From: Chloroflexota bacterium
GTDB taxonomy: Bacteria; Chloroflexota; Limnocylindria; Limnocylindrales; CSP1-4
Direction: 5' to 3'
Assembly (NCBI GenBank): GCA_016191425.1
Contig: JACPOR010000032.1
Location: forward strand, 1-64,000
DNA: 64,000 bases
Position numbers and translations under genes: made by a program
The notes under the pieces: generated by a model
What the model saw: the letters and a program-made list of their open reading frames with translations, nothing else
What the model was told of the DNA's origin: nothing
Databases searched by the model: none
Shown here: positions 47,782 to 55,958 of the stretch, one piece after another
How positions within the stretch are numbered: the first letter of the stretch is position 1
Layout: each line of letters begins with the position of its first letter

Positions 47782-47830
47782 ACACAAGATGTTGTGGTGG
47801 CGATTGGGTCCCATGCGCTACATGTGGTGT
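47782..47830. promoter_or_regulatory. Two NrdR-box-like operators upstream of nrdJ
   Basis: ACACAAGATGTTGTGG (47782-47797) matches the NrdR box ACACWAYATYTWGTGT at 13 of 16 positions, and GCGCTACATGTGGTGT (47815-47830) at 12 of 16. They are 33 bases apart, close to the three-helical-turn spacing of known NrdR box pairs, and sit just upstream of the -35 box. NrdR represses ribonucleotide reductase genes when dATP is high. Confidence 0.5.
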
Positions 47831-47921
47831 ACGTTCGGACTCAGGCTCGGCATCCGCCGAGGTCGGATCGGGGGGACGACAGGCCCGCTCGGGGCCGATT
47901 TGGTCCACCGATCCGGGGCGA

Positions 47922-47995
47922 TTCTCCACGCCATAGCCGGATTCATCAACCGCCCGGCGGCTCTTTGTCCACGAAGGCCCGGCGGTCTATCCACG
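47922..47995 (+). promoter_or_regulatory. Second group of DnaA-box-like 9-mers
   Basis: TTCTCCACG (47922-47930), TTGTCCACG (47965-47973) and CTATCCACG (47987-47995), all in the same orientation, each match TTATCCACA at 7 of 9 positions. GC-rich bacteria such as Streptomyces use TTGTCCACA, so the second is close to that form. Their meaning is uncertain. Confidence 0.25.
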
Positions 47996-48023
47996 GGGGC
48001 TGTGGCCAACGCGTCGTCAACGT

Positions 48024-48041
48024 ACAGAACACATGATCTGT
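48024..48041. promoter_or_regulatory. 18-bp palindrome ACAGA-N8-TCTGT
   Basis: Perfect 5-base arms around ACACATGA. It resembles an operator for a dimeric regulator, but no target gene reads away from it on the plus strand and the nearest start in either direction is far. Recorded as a site without an assigned regulator. Confidence 0.25.
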
Positions 48042-48185
48042 TTGATGGCCCGTGGCAGGATCGTACAGGTCCTGGCGTGGACAGCGCTCCAAGGGCGCAG
48101 TCGCGCTGGCGCAGCCCCACGCCCGACCGCAGCCCCACCCGGCGCCGCACCGGCGTGCCGCGACCGTGCTGCAAATGGCGATGAG

Positions 48186-49520
48186 CTACTGGCCGCGCAG
48201 GGCCCGATAGAGCGTGCGGGGCGTGGGTCGCTGGCCGTAGAGGAGGACACCGGAGCGGTACAGGCGAGCGGCGATCCAGAGCGCAACGGGGATGAAGGCG
48301 ACAAGGATCAGGATCGCGGCCACGACTTCGAGCGGCGTGGCCGCGCCCTGGCCGAGCCGGGAGAGCATGAGGTAGGGGCTGAAGAATGGAATGAACGACA
48401 TGATCACGACCAGCGGCGAGTCGATGGGAATGAGCCCCGTGCTCGAATACGTCGCCACGAGGTAGCCACCGACCGAGACGAGCGTCAGCGGGGCGACGAT
48501 CTGGTTCACGTCCTCCTGCCGGCTGACGAGCGACGCGGCGCCCGCGTAGAGGACCGAGTACAGGGCAAACCCGAGGACGAACATCACCCCGAAGACGCCG
48601 AGCAGGCCGATCGATATGCCCGAAGGGAGATCGACGCCGGCGTTGCCGCCGAACACGAGCGTCGCAATCTGGCCCTGGAGCAGGATCGCGATCACGGACG
48701 GAACGAGCACGATCACGTATTGCACGATGGCGAGGCCGCCCACGCCCACGACCTTCCCGGACAGCAGCTGGAATGGCGTCGCCGCGGCCAGGACCACCTC
48801 CATGACGCGGCTGTTCTTCTCCTCCGCGACGCTGAAGGCGACCCACTGGCCGTACAGGATGATCGCCATGAACAACAGGATCGACAGCGCGAAGCTGATG
48901 GCGAACGTGCCCGCCAACGCCTCCACCGACGCTGCCCCGGCCGGCGCCCCTGGGTCGGCCTGTTCCATCACGAACTCCGCCGGAGCGAACAGCCTGGCCT
49001 GGTCGATGGCCGGGATCCCGGCCCGGTTGAGTCGATCCTGGATTGCGATGGAACTCGCCGCCTGGCGGATCACGAGCGAACTTCGGGCGAGTGGCCCGTC
49101 CTTCGAGTACAGCGTGAACGCGAGATCACCGTCGCCCGTCCGGGAGAGGGCGAGAACGGCGGACGTCGAGCCGTCGGAGGCTCGCGTGCGTGCCGCGTCG
49201 AGATCGGTTGTGCTCTCGACCCGGAAATCAGGTGATGCGTTCGCGTCCGGGGAGCCGGTCGCCGACGCATTCAGGAGGACATTGAGCGTGGCCGTCACGT
49301 CGACGGTGGGCTCGCTGGAGCCGACGACAACCTCGATCCGCTCGCCCGGGCCGCCCTGCTCGAAGAACCGGATGATCACGGGCGAGAGGGCGAGGGCGAC
49401 GCCGACCACGACGAGGAATGCGGTTGTCCAACGGAACGTCCGGGTCCGGCCGCGGAAGACGAACTCGCGCCGGGCCACGGCGACGATGTTGCGGAGCGTG
49501 GATCGCCGTGACGGGCTCAT
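48186..49520 (-). CDS. ABC exporter permease, NatB-like
   Basis: 444 residues. One N-terminal membrane span (FRWTTAFLVVVGVALALSP), an extracytoplasmic domain of about 170 residues (DVTATLNVLLNASATGSPDA ... LNRAGIPAIDQARLF), then five to six spans at the C-terminus. The EEKNSRVMEVVLAAATPFQLLSGKVVGVG segment is the NatB/ABC-2 hallmark that contacts the ATPase. Its ATG overlaps the ATPase stop (ATGA). NatAB exports sodium in Bacillus; other relatives export antibiotics or lipids, so the substrate is open. Confidence 0.88.
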   Translation of the reverse strand: MSPSRRSTLRNIVAVARREFVFRGRTRTFRWTTAFLVVVGVALALSPVIIRFFEQGGPGERIEVVVGSSEPTVDVTATLNVLLNASATGSPDANASPDFRVESTTDLDAARTRASDGSTSAVLALSRTGDGDLAFTLYSKDGPLARSSLVIRQAASSIAIQDRLNRAGIPAIDQARLFAPAEFVMEQADPGAPAGAASVEALAGTFAISFALSILLFMAIILYGQWVAFSVAEEKNSRVMEVVLAAATPFQLLSGKVVGVGGLAIVQYVIVLVPSVIAILLQGQIATLVFGGNAGVDLPSGISIGLLGVFGVMFVLGFALYSVLYAGAASLVSRQEDVNQIVAPLTLVSVGGYLVATYSSTGLIPIDSPLVVIMSFIPFFSPYLMLSRLGQGAATPLEVVAAILILVAFIPVALWIAARLYRSGVLLYGQRPTPRTLYRALRGQ

Positions 49521-50476
49521 CCGGTCGCCTCAGCTGACGGGGACCCGGCCTGCGCGAGGTGCCCCTCCTCCGAGGGCGGTCGCCCGATGCGCTCGATGAA
49601 GACCTGCTCGATGGAGGGATCGGCGATCAGGAACTGCGTCACACGCTCCCCGCGGGCGATGGCCGCGTTCAGGACCTCCTGTGGATCATGACCGGGCGCC
49701 ACGTTGAGCTCGACATGATCCTGGCCCGGCCGGATCACCGTTACGCCCTCGAGTTCAGACAGCCACGGCAGGTCCCAGTCCCCCTCGACGCCAAGGCGGA
49801 CGACGCGCCGGCCACTTGAGCGCTTGACGTCACGGATCGGGCCGCCGAGCACGAGCTTCCCATGGTCGATGATCGCCACGGCTTCGCAGAGTTCCTCGAC
49901 CATCTCCATCTGGTGGGTCGAGAAGATGAGGGTCGTGCCCCGCTGGCGCATCTCGTCGAAGGCCTCCTTGAGCAGCGAGACGTTGACGGGGTCGAGCCCC
50001 GCGAACGGCTCGTCCATGATCACGACCTCTGGCTCGTGGAGGATCGCGGCGATCAGCTGGACTTTCTGCTGGTTGCCCTTGGACAGCTCCTCGGCTCGCC
50101 GCCGTTCATAGTTGGGGATCCGGAAACGGGCGAGCCAGTCACGAGCGCGCGCGGCGGCCTCGCGGCGCGGGATCCCGTAGAGCGAGGCGAAGAACACCAG
50201 TTGCTCCAGGACCTCGAGGCGGGGGTAGAGGCCGCGTTCCTCGGGGAGGTAGCCCCACGTGTTGCGGGGTACGTGGGTGGTTGGCGTGCCGTTCCAGGTG
50301 GCCGTCCCGCCGTCCGGGCGGAGGATGTCCAGGATGATCCGCATGGTCGTCGTCTTGCCGGCCCCGTTGGGGCCGAGAAAGCCGAAGACCTGCCCCTGCT
50401 CAACGGAGAAGGAGATTCCGTCCAGTGCGGTTGTGGCTCCGAAACGCTTGACGAGGTTGTCGAGGACGAGGCTCAT
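49517..50476 (-). CDS. ABC exporter ATP-binding protein, NatA-like
   Basis: 319 residues. Walker A GPNGAGKTTTMR, Walker B VVIMDEPFAGLDP, His switch IFSTHQMEMVEEL. The signature is LSKGNQQK, a known variant (in place of LSGGQ) typical of this exporter subfamily. A DUF4162-type domain covers the last 90 residues. First gene of a two-gene operon with the permease. Confidence 0.9.
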   Translation of the reverse strand: MSLVLDNLVKRFGATTALDGISFSVEQGQVFGFLGPNGAGKTTTMRIILDILRPDGGTATWNGTPTTHVPRNTWGYLPEERGLYPRLEVLEQLVFFASLYGIPRREAAARARDWLARFRIPNYERRRAEELSKGNQQKVQLIAAILHEPEVVIMDEPFAGLDPVNVSLLKEAFDEMRQRGTTLIFSTHQMEMVEELCEAVAIIDHGKLVLGGPIRDVKRSSGRRVVRLGVEGDWDLPWLSELEGVTVIRPGQDHVELNVAPGHDPQEVLNAAIARGERVTQFLIADPSIEQVFIERIGRPPSEEGHLAQAGSPSAEATG

Positions 50477-50576
50477 GGGGCCTCAATGTACCGGGCGAGG
50501 CTCGGGCTCACACGGGCCGTTGGTCACCAGCATGCTGGTCCGTACTTCAAGCCCGCGGGACGCATGCAGGCCCGAG

Positions 50577-51611
50577 CTACAGCCCGCTGTATGCGTGCAG
50601 GCCGCTGAACCAGAGCGACCCGGAGTAGGTGACCAGGACCATGAGAAACCCGACGACGAGCAGGAGCGCAGCCGGCCGTCCGGCCCAGGAGCGCTGGTTG
50701 CGCGCGTGGAGGTAGATGGCATAGATGAGCCACGTGACGAGCGCCGCGGTCTCTTTCGGATCCCAGCCCCAGTAGCGGGACCAGGCGATCGAGGCCCACC
50801 AGGACCCGAGGATGATCATCGTGGCGAAGACCGGGAAACCGATGATGACGGCGCGGTAGGCGACCTCATCGAGAACCTTCTGCGACGGCAGCCACGAGTA
50901 TCGGTCTGCCCGGCCCTGGACCAGGTAGGCGACGCCGGCCGCGAACGAAATCGCGAAGATCCCGTAGCTGAGCACCGCCATCCCGACGTGGATCGTCAGC
51001 AGCGGCGCGTTCTGGAGGGCGGGTACGAGCGGCTCGATCTTCGACGGCAGGGAGGCCGCGTAAAGGGCGAGACCCAGCGCGACGCCCATCGGCACGAAGC
51101 CGAGTGACCGGATGGGGTAGCGCCGCGACAGGACGAGATAGCCGCCGAGGATCGACGCGGCGAACGCGACGGAGAACTCGAAGAGGTTCCCCCACGGACC
51201 ACGGCCCACGACGACGGCGCGCAGGAGCATGGATCCGAACATCGAGGCGAAAGCGAGGACCGCGAGCGCGTAGGCGCCGCCGGACAGGGCGCTCCGGGCC
51301 GCGAATGGCGAGGGGCGGGCCGCCACGGCCGCCGGTTGAGCCGCCGCCCGAGCCGTGGCCGCTCGAGCCGCCGCGCCCGCTGCGGCCGCTGCGCCCGCTG
51401 CGGCCGCTGCGGCCGCTGCGCGAGCCTGGACGAACGACCCGCCGGTCACACCGGCCCAGGCGGGCTGGGCCGTGGCCGGGGTTAGGGACGACAGGGCTTC
51501 CGCGGCGGGGCGGCCGTTCGCCAGGAGCACGGTATGGCCGATATGGGCGGCAAATCCCACTGCCAGGGCGACGGTGCCTCCCGTGAAGAGGAGCTGCGAC
51601 AGCGATTCCAT
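50577..51611 (-). CDS. ccsA: Cytochrome c biogenesis protein CcsA
   Basis: 344 residues, eight to nine membrane spans. The haem-handling motif WGWDPKE is present (SIAWSRYWGWDPKETAALVT), with His in PLLTIHVGMAVLSYGIFA and near the C-terminus (SGLHAYSGL). CcsA delivers haem across the membrane to apocytochromes as part of system II (CcsBA); no ccsB is seen in the window. A stretch of about 40 Ala-rich residues (QARAAAAAAAAGAAAAAGAA) between the first and second spans is unusual and is encoded by GCCGCTGCG-type repeats. Confidence 0.88.
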   Translation of the reverse strand: MESLSQLLFTGGTVALAVGFAAHIGHTVLLANGRPAAEALSSLTPATAQPAWAGVTGGSFVQARAAAAAAAAGAAAAAGAAARAATARAAAQPAAVAARPSPFAARSALSGGAYALAVLAFASMFGSMLLRAVVVGRGPWGNLFEFSVAFAASILGGYLVLSRRYPIRSLGFVPMGVALGLALYAASLPSKIEPLVPALQNAPLLTIHVGMAVLSYGIFAISFAAGVAYLVQGRADRYSWLPSQKVLDEVAYRAVIIGFPVFATMIILGSWWASIAWSRYWGWDPKETAALVTWLIYAIYLHARNQRSWAGRPAALLLVVGFLMVLVTYSGSLWFSGLHAYSGL

Positions 51612-51706
51612 GGGTGACTCCGGGACGCTGGGCCGACTCGCGGGTCCCGATCAGCTCGGCGTCTCGAGCCGGCCGGGAATGGTGCCGCCACCCTCGATTC
51701 GCCGCA

Positions 51707-52177
51707 TCAGGCGGCGGCCGCGCCTCCGGGAGGCGGTCCGGCCGGGCGGAGCGCCCGACCGCGATTCTCGATCTTCAGGACCAATCCGCAGTTGCCGCAG
51801 GTGTCGACGCGGGCGTGGCGGCCGGCCTCGCACTTGGGGCAACGGACCAGGAGCTCGCGATGGCAGATATCGCAGCGCGTGGAGCCGGACGGGTAGACAA
51901 GCTGATCCACCGGGCAATACGGCTCGCCGCTCGGATAGGTCACCTCGCCGCCCACCACTGCGGCGGCGACGGGTCCTTCGACGATCTTCAGGTGCGCTCG
52001 CGGTGCGCGAACGATGTAGATGAACCAGCCGAGGAGCAGCAGCGACAGGAGTGGGGCGACCACCCCGACCAGGAGAAGGATCGGCAGCAGTCCGATGAGG
52101 GCGCCCCAATCAGGAATGACGATCCCCGAAATCAGATCGAGGGCACCACGCCACGCCTGCTGAACTGCCTCAGTCAC
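51707..52177 (-). CDS. Membrane protein with C-terminal zinc ribbon
   Basis: 156 residues. A membrane segment at about residues 28-55 (LLPILLLVGVVAPLLSLLLL) precedes a soluble part with four CxxC motifs (CPVDQ..., CDIC, CPKC, CGNC), enough for two zinc sites. It follows the YacP-like gene by 51 bases and precedes ccsA by 95 on the same strand; the three may form one transcript. Family not recognised. Confidence 0.7.
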   Translation of the reverse strand: MTEAVQQAWRGALDLISGIVIPDWGALIGLLPILLLVGVVAPLLSLLLLGWFIYIVRAPRAHLKIVEGPVAAAVVGGEVTYPSGEPYCPVDQLVYPSGSTRCDICHRELLVRCPKCEAGRHARVDTCGNCGLVLKIENRGRALRPAGPPPGGAAAA

Positions 52178-52228
52178 CCCGAAATCCTAGCAGTCAAGGC
52201 CAACCACGGTCCGCCCTGTTTGCGGCTA

Positions 52229-52897
52229 CTACTCACCGCGGTCCGGCGCATCGAGCCGGCGCGGGGGGCGCCGATGGCCGATCGTTGTGCCGGCCTTGGG
52301 ACCGGGTATGGATGGGCCGCCCCGGGACGGCCCAGAGACGGGCCCGTCGCCGCGGCCCAGCCGTCCGCCGGCGCGACCACCCCTGAGCGGAGCGTCCTCG
52401 AAGGCCTGCCCGATGCGACGGGCGAGCCACGCGGTTCCCGCGACGCGGGCTCCCTTGGACTGCACCAGGTTCCGCAACCCGCGATCGTCCGTGACCACGA
52501 GGATGCCCCATGTCCCGCCGGGCCCGTCCGCGTTGAGCTGCGCAAGCACGCCCTCATCGATCAGGCGGTCCGCGGTTTCAGCCCCGGAATAGGCGACACG
52601 CAGGCCTGTCGCCAGACGACCCGCCACCCCGCCAGTCGGGCGCCCGTCGAACACGAGATCGATGACCACGGACGGGGGAAAGGCCGCACGGAGTCGACCG
52701 ATGACCGCGCCAGCGGGAACGGGTGGCGCTCCGGTCAAGGCCGCTCCGCGTTCCCGAATCGGTCCACGACCCAGCGCAAATAGCAGATTCGAGCCGTCGA
52801 TGAAGACGCGTTCGACGCCGGCCAGCGGGTCCGACGTCGCCGCGGCACCGGGCGATGGTGCCGGGGGAACAATCAGGCGTCGCGGGCGACGGGTCAT
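52229..52897 (-). CDS. YacP-like NYN-domain RNA nuclease
   Basis: 222 residues. The PIN/NYN-type nuclease core has its acids in VERVFIDGSNLLFALGR, VVIDLVFDGRP and WGILVVTDDRGLRNLV; these Asp residues bind the catalytic metal. YacP relatives process rRNA or tRNA. The C-terminal 50 residues are Gly/Arg/Pro-rich and probably disordered. It begins inside the stop codon of the upstream hydrolase gene (ATGA overlap). Confidence 0.8.
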   Translation of the reverse strand: MTRRPRRLIVPPAPSPGAAATSDPLAGVERVFIDGSNLLFALGRGPIRERGAALTGAPPVPAGAVIGRLRAAFPPSVVIDLVFDGRPTGGVAGRLATGLRVAYSGAETADRLIDEGVLAQLNADGPGGTWGILVVTDDRGLRNLVQSKGARVAGTAWLARRIGQAFEDAPLRGGRAGGRLGRGDGPVSGPSRGGPSIPGPKAGTTIGHRRPPRRLDAPDRGE

Positions 52898-53721
52898 GCC
52901 CAGGCGCCGAGTGGTCGAACGAAGTCGATGATCAGATCGGCCAGCTGCCCCGGGGCTTCCATGCCGACCATGTGGGCCACATCGGGGATCTCGACGCGCC
53001 GCGCCGTGGGAACAGCGGCCTCCAGGCGGATCGCCGCTTCCCGAGTGCCGAGGACATCGAGCGCGCCGACAACAGCCAGGACCGGGACCTGGATCTCGCC
53101 GAGTCGATCGTTGGCGGACCAGCCGAGCGGGACCGGCGTTCCCGTGATCCGATCGGGATTGAGCAGGGGCAGGTCCATCGCCCGCACCGCCTCACGGATC
53201 TGGGCCGGCACCCTGGTAGCCGGCTGGCCGACGCCGTCGACCCAGATCCGAACTTCGAGGTCGACCAGGGTCTCGATGTCGTGCGCCTCCTCGGCCGCGT
53301 CGGCAGTCTCGAACAGGGCCAGTTCCTCGACCGAGGCTCTGCCCTCGAACCCGCCGATCCCCCCGCCGACCCAGACGAACGCGGCGGCTCGCTCGGGCGT
53401 CTCGAGGATCGTGTCGAGGGCGATCATCGCGCCGCGTGAGTTCCCGACGATGACGGCTCGCTCAACACCATTGGCATCGAGGACGGCGCGAAGATCCGCG
53501 CGATTGGAGTATTGGACGTCGCTGGTTGTCGATGAACCGAAGCCGCGGCAGTCGTAACGGATGACACGGTGGCCGGCCGCGACGAGGCGTGGAACAAGTT
53601 CGTCCCATGCTCGCAGGTCCACGATTCCGGCGTGGACGAGGAGGATCGGCGGACCTTCGCCATCGATCACGACGTTGAGGTGGCCGCCGGGAACCGCGAT
53701 CAATCGAGTGGCTGTCGGCAC
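52894..53721 (-). CDS. Alpha/beta hydrolase
   Basis: 275 residues. Complete alpha/beta-hydrolase fold: oxyanion region LLVHAGIVDLRAWDEL, GYDCRGFG-like strand (VIRYDCRGFGSS), nucleophile elbow VGNSRGAM with Ser, acid near VVGALDVLGTRE and C-terminal His in PDVAHMVGMEAPGQL. Arg follows the nucleophile (GNSRG) rather than the usual small residue. Likely an esterase or C-C hydrolase. First gene of the set ending with ccsA, divergent from the HAD gene. Confidence 0.85.
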   Translation of the reverse strand: MPTATRLIAVPGGHLNVVIDGEGPPILLVHAGIVDLRAWDELVPRLVAAGHRVIRYDCRGFGSSTTSDVQYSNRADLRAVLDANGVERAVIVGNSRGAMIALDTILETPERAAAFVWVGGGIGGFEGRASVEELALFETADAAEEAHDIETLVDLEVRIWVDGVGQPATRVPAQIREAVRAMDLPLLNPDRITGTPVPLGWSANDRLGEIQVPVLAVVGALDVLGTREAAIRLEAAVPTARRVEIPDVAHMVGMEAPGQLADLIIDFVRPLGAWA

Positions 53722-53752
53722 CGGCCCATCCTACCGGCTAGCATCGGCACCC

Positions 53753-54598
53753 ATGCTTCTCCTTGTTGATCTCGATGGCGTCGTCTATCGCGGCTCCGAC
53801 CCGGTGGCCGGCATCGCGGCCCTGCTGACGGCGCGCGCGGCCGCCGGCGACAACGTCGCGTACATCACCAACAACTCGATGCACTATCGGGCCGACTACG
53901 TGACACGCCTGGCGTCGCTCGGTGCCCCCGTCTCAGCCGATCGAGTGATCACCTCACCAAGGGCCACCGCGATGTACCTCGTGGAGCGCGAGCCTGGGAT
54001 TCGGCGCGTGCTCACGGTCGGCGCCTCGGGGTTGGACCGCGAGCTGCGCGATGTCGGCCTGGAGGTGGTCGGCTCCTCGTATGCCGCCGAGCGCATGGCC
54101 AAGGAGGGCCTCGATGGATGGACCGCGGCGGGGCACCCGGATGCGGTCGTGGCCGGACTGGATCCGCAACTGACATATCTCCGAATCGCCGCAGCGGTCG
54201 ATTGCATCCGGGCCGGCGCCCGATTCATCGCCACGAACAGGGATCCGGTCTATCCCACCGAACGCGGGCTCCGACCCGGCGCCGGCAGTGTCATTGCCGC
54301 GATCGAATCGGCGAGCGGGGTCGTGCCGCTTGTGATCGGCAAGCCCGAACCGCTGTTGCTCCGAGAGGCGGCCCGCGCCGTCGGCGTGGACCCGCGCCAT
54401 GCCGTGGTCATAGGCGATGGGCTGCACACGGATATCGCGGCCGCGATCGCGGTCGGCGCCCGGAGCGTGCTGATCCTCACCGGTGTCTCGACCCGTGCGC
54501 AGGCGGAGGCCCTGCCGCCCGATCGACGGCCGACCGCCATCGCAACGGACGCGACCGAGCTGGCGTCCGTCCTGGAGCGCCTCTCCGCCGACGGCTGA
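53753..54598 (+). CDS. HAD-superfamily phosphatase, NagD-like
   Basis: 281 residues. HAD motif I LLVDLDGVVYRG (DLDGVVY), motif II YITNNS, a C2-type cap with AAGHPDAVVAGLD and the late motifs GKPEPLLL and VIGDGLHTDI. This is the NagD/4-nitrophenylphosphatase group, which dephosphorylates nucleotides or sugar phosphates. The ATG at 53753 lies 9 bases after TAGCAT, so it too may be translated from a leaderless mRNA. No clear ribosome-binding site. Confidence 0.88.
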   Translation: MLLLVDLDGVVYRGSDPVAGIAALLTARAAAGDNVAYITNNSMHYRADYVTRLASLGAPVSADRVITSPRATAMYLVEREPGIRRVLTVGASGLDRELRDVGLEVVGSSYAAERMAKEGLDGWTAAGHPDAVVAGLDPQLTYLRIAAAVDCIRAGARFIATNRDPVYPTERGLRPGAGSVIAAIESASGVVPLVIGKPEPLLLREAARAVGVDPRHAVVIGDGLHTDIAAAIAVGARSVLILTGVSTRAQAEALPPDRRPTAIATDATELASVLERLSADG

Positions 54599-54690
54599 TC
54601 CCGCGGCGGCGAGTGCGGATCCCGTGCCCAAGGGTGGTGTGATGTCGATTGGAGGGGATGCGGGCAAGGCCGCGAAGAACGTCCGGGGAT

Positions 54691-55857
54691 CTACTCGTGC
54701 AGCTCCGGAATGCCGGCCGCCCAGGTATCGAATTCGGCACGGAGCCGAGCCAACACGGGCTCCTCGGCAAACGCGACATCCAGCGCGAAACGGTCGATCT
54801 TCCACAGCTCGGGGAGCGAAAGGCCGATCCGCTCGATGGCGTTCCGGTACTCCTCGGACAGTGTCAGGTCGCTCACCGTCAGATCGTCGGTGTTGAGAGT
54901 GACCGGGTTACCCGCCCGATGCAGCCGCGCGATGGGATGTTCCGCAACGGTCGGCACGATCGCGGCCTGCGCGTTCGAAGTCGGGCACAGGTCCAGACAG
55001 ACGCCCCGGTCCCGGAGTTCGGCCATGAGCGTGGCATCGTCGGCCGCCGCGGACCCGTGGGCGATGCGTTCGGGGTCCATGTCGAGCGCCCGGCGAACCT
55101 GGGCTGCGCCGCCCCACTCCCCGGCGTGCAGCGTGATCCTGAGGCCACCCGCTCGGGCGGCGTCGAAGGCGCGCGCGTTCGTCGTCGGATCGGGGAACCG
55201 CGCCTCGGGACCTGCGAGGTCCCAACCGGTCAACCCCCGATCGACGAACGGCGCCGCGGTCTCCGCGAGGTCGGCATTCGCGTCGGGGTCGTGGGAGCGG
55301 AGGGCCGTGCAGATGAGTCGGACCGTCGAGCCCGTGTCGCGGGCCGCCCGTTCCACTCCGGACACCACCGCGGCGATGCCCTGGGCGAGTGGCAGGCCCC
55401 GCTCGACGTGCAGCAGCGGCCCCCAGCGGATCTCCATGTAGCGAACGTTGTCCGCGGCCTTGTCCTCGACCAGCTCCGCGGCGATCCGCTCGATGGCTGC
55501 CTCGTCCTGCATGAGCGCGATCGGCAGATCGAAGGCGCGCAGGAGGTCGGCCTGATCCCGAGATCGTGGCGGCCCAACGAGCACTCCGGTCATGCCGGCC
55601 CAGCTGGTCGGTGCATCGACGCCGCGGGTCCGGGCGATCTCGATCGCGGTGTCGACCCGGAGCGAGCCGTCCAGGTGGAGATGCAACTCAGCCTTGGGCA
55701 TCCGTTCGATCAGGCGAACCGTCCAGTCGGGGACAGGGCCGCCCGTGGCGTAGGGACCGCCCGTGGCGTAGGGACCGCCCGTGGCGTAGGGGCCACCCGC
55801 GGCATTGGGGCCGCCCGTGGCGTAGGGACCGCGAACCTCCTCGCGAGGGTCAGACAT
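54691..55857 (-). CDS. add: Adenosine deaminase
   Basis: 388 residues. Zinc-dependent deamination of adenosine (or a close purine) to inosine. Motifs: KAELHLHLDGSLR (zinc His pair), ITLHAGEWGG, ERIAHGSAA, CLDLCPTSNAQ and VTLNTDDLTVS. An N-terminal extension of about 40 residues consists of a GGPYAT hexapeptide repeated about five times, encoded by an 18-bp tandem repeat; family members begin just after it. The start ATG at 55857 precedes the repeats. Confidence 0.92.
   Translation of the reverse strand: MSDPREEVRGPYATGGPNAAGGPYATGGPYATGGPYATGGPVPDWTVRLIERMPKAELHLHLDGSLRVDTAIEIARTRGVDAPTSWAGMTGVLVGPPRSRDQADLLRAFDLPIALMQDEAAIERIAAELVEDKAADNVRYMEIRWGPLLHVERGLPLAQGIAAVVSGVERAARDTGSTVRLICTALRSHDPDANADLAETAAPFVDRGLTGWDLAGPEARFPDPTTNARAFDAARAGGLRITLHAGEWGGAAQVRRALDMDPERIAHGSAAADDATLMAELRDRGVCLDLCPTSNAQAAIVPTVAEHPIARLHRAGNPVTLNTDDLTVSDLTLSEEYRNAIERIGLSLPELWKIDRFALDVAFAEEPVLARLRAEFDTWAAGIPELHE
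55735..55830. repeat. 18-bp tandem repeat inside the add gene
   Basis: The unit GGGACCGCCCGTGGCGTA and near variants recur five to six times at 18-base intervals, keeping the add frame open and encoding GGPYAT repeats. Period divisible by three suggests expansion without frame damage. Confidence 0.9.
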
Positions 55858-55958
55858 GGCGAGGCGCCTCCGAATCAAGCATGCCTCGATCGTAGCCGGC
55901 CGACACCGGCATCGACGCTTCATCGCGAACCGGGCCTCGAGCGACTACGCTCCCACCG

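Larger units (their letters stand above)
47365..48185. other. 821-bp region upstream of nrdJ
   Basis: No protein gene is supported on either strand. It contains a minus-strand promoter with NrdR-box-like sites (47745-47830), a leader of about 370 bases between that promoter and nrdJ with a CCGGGTC-GCAG-GACCCAGG hairpin near 47675, a group of DnaA-box-like 9-mers (47922-47995) and an ACAGA-N8-TCTGT palindrome (48024-48041). The final 100 bases before the exporter gene hold GCCCCAC-type short repeats. Confidence 0.55.
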
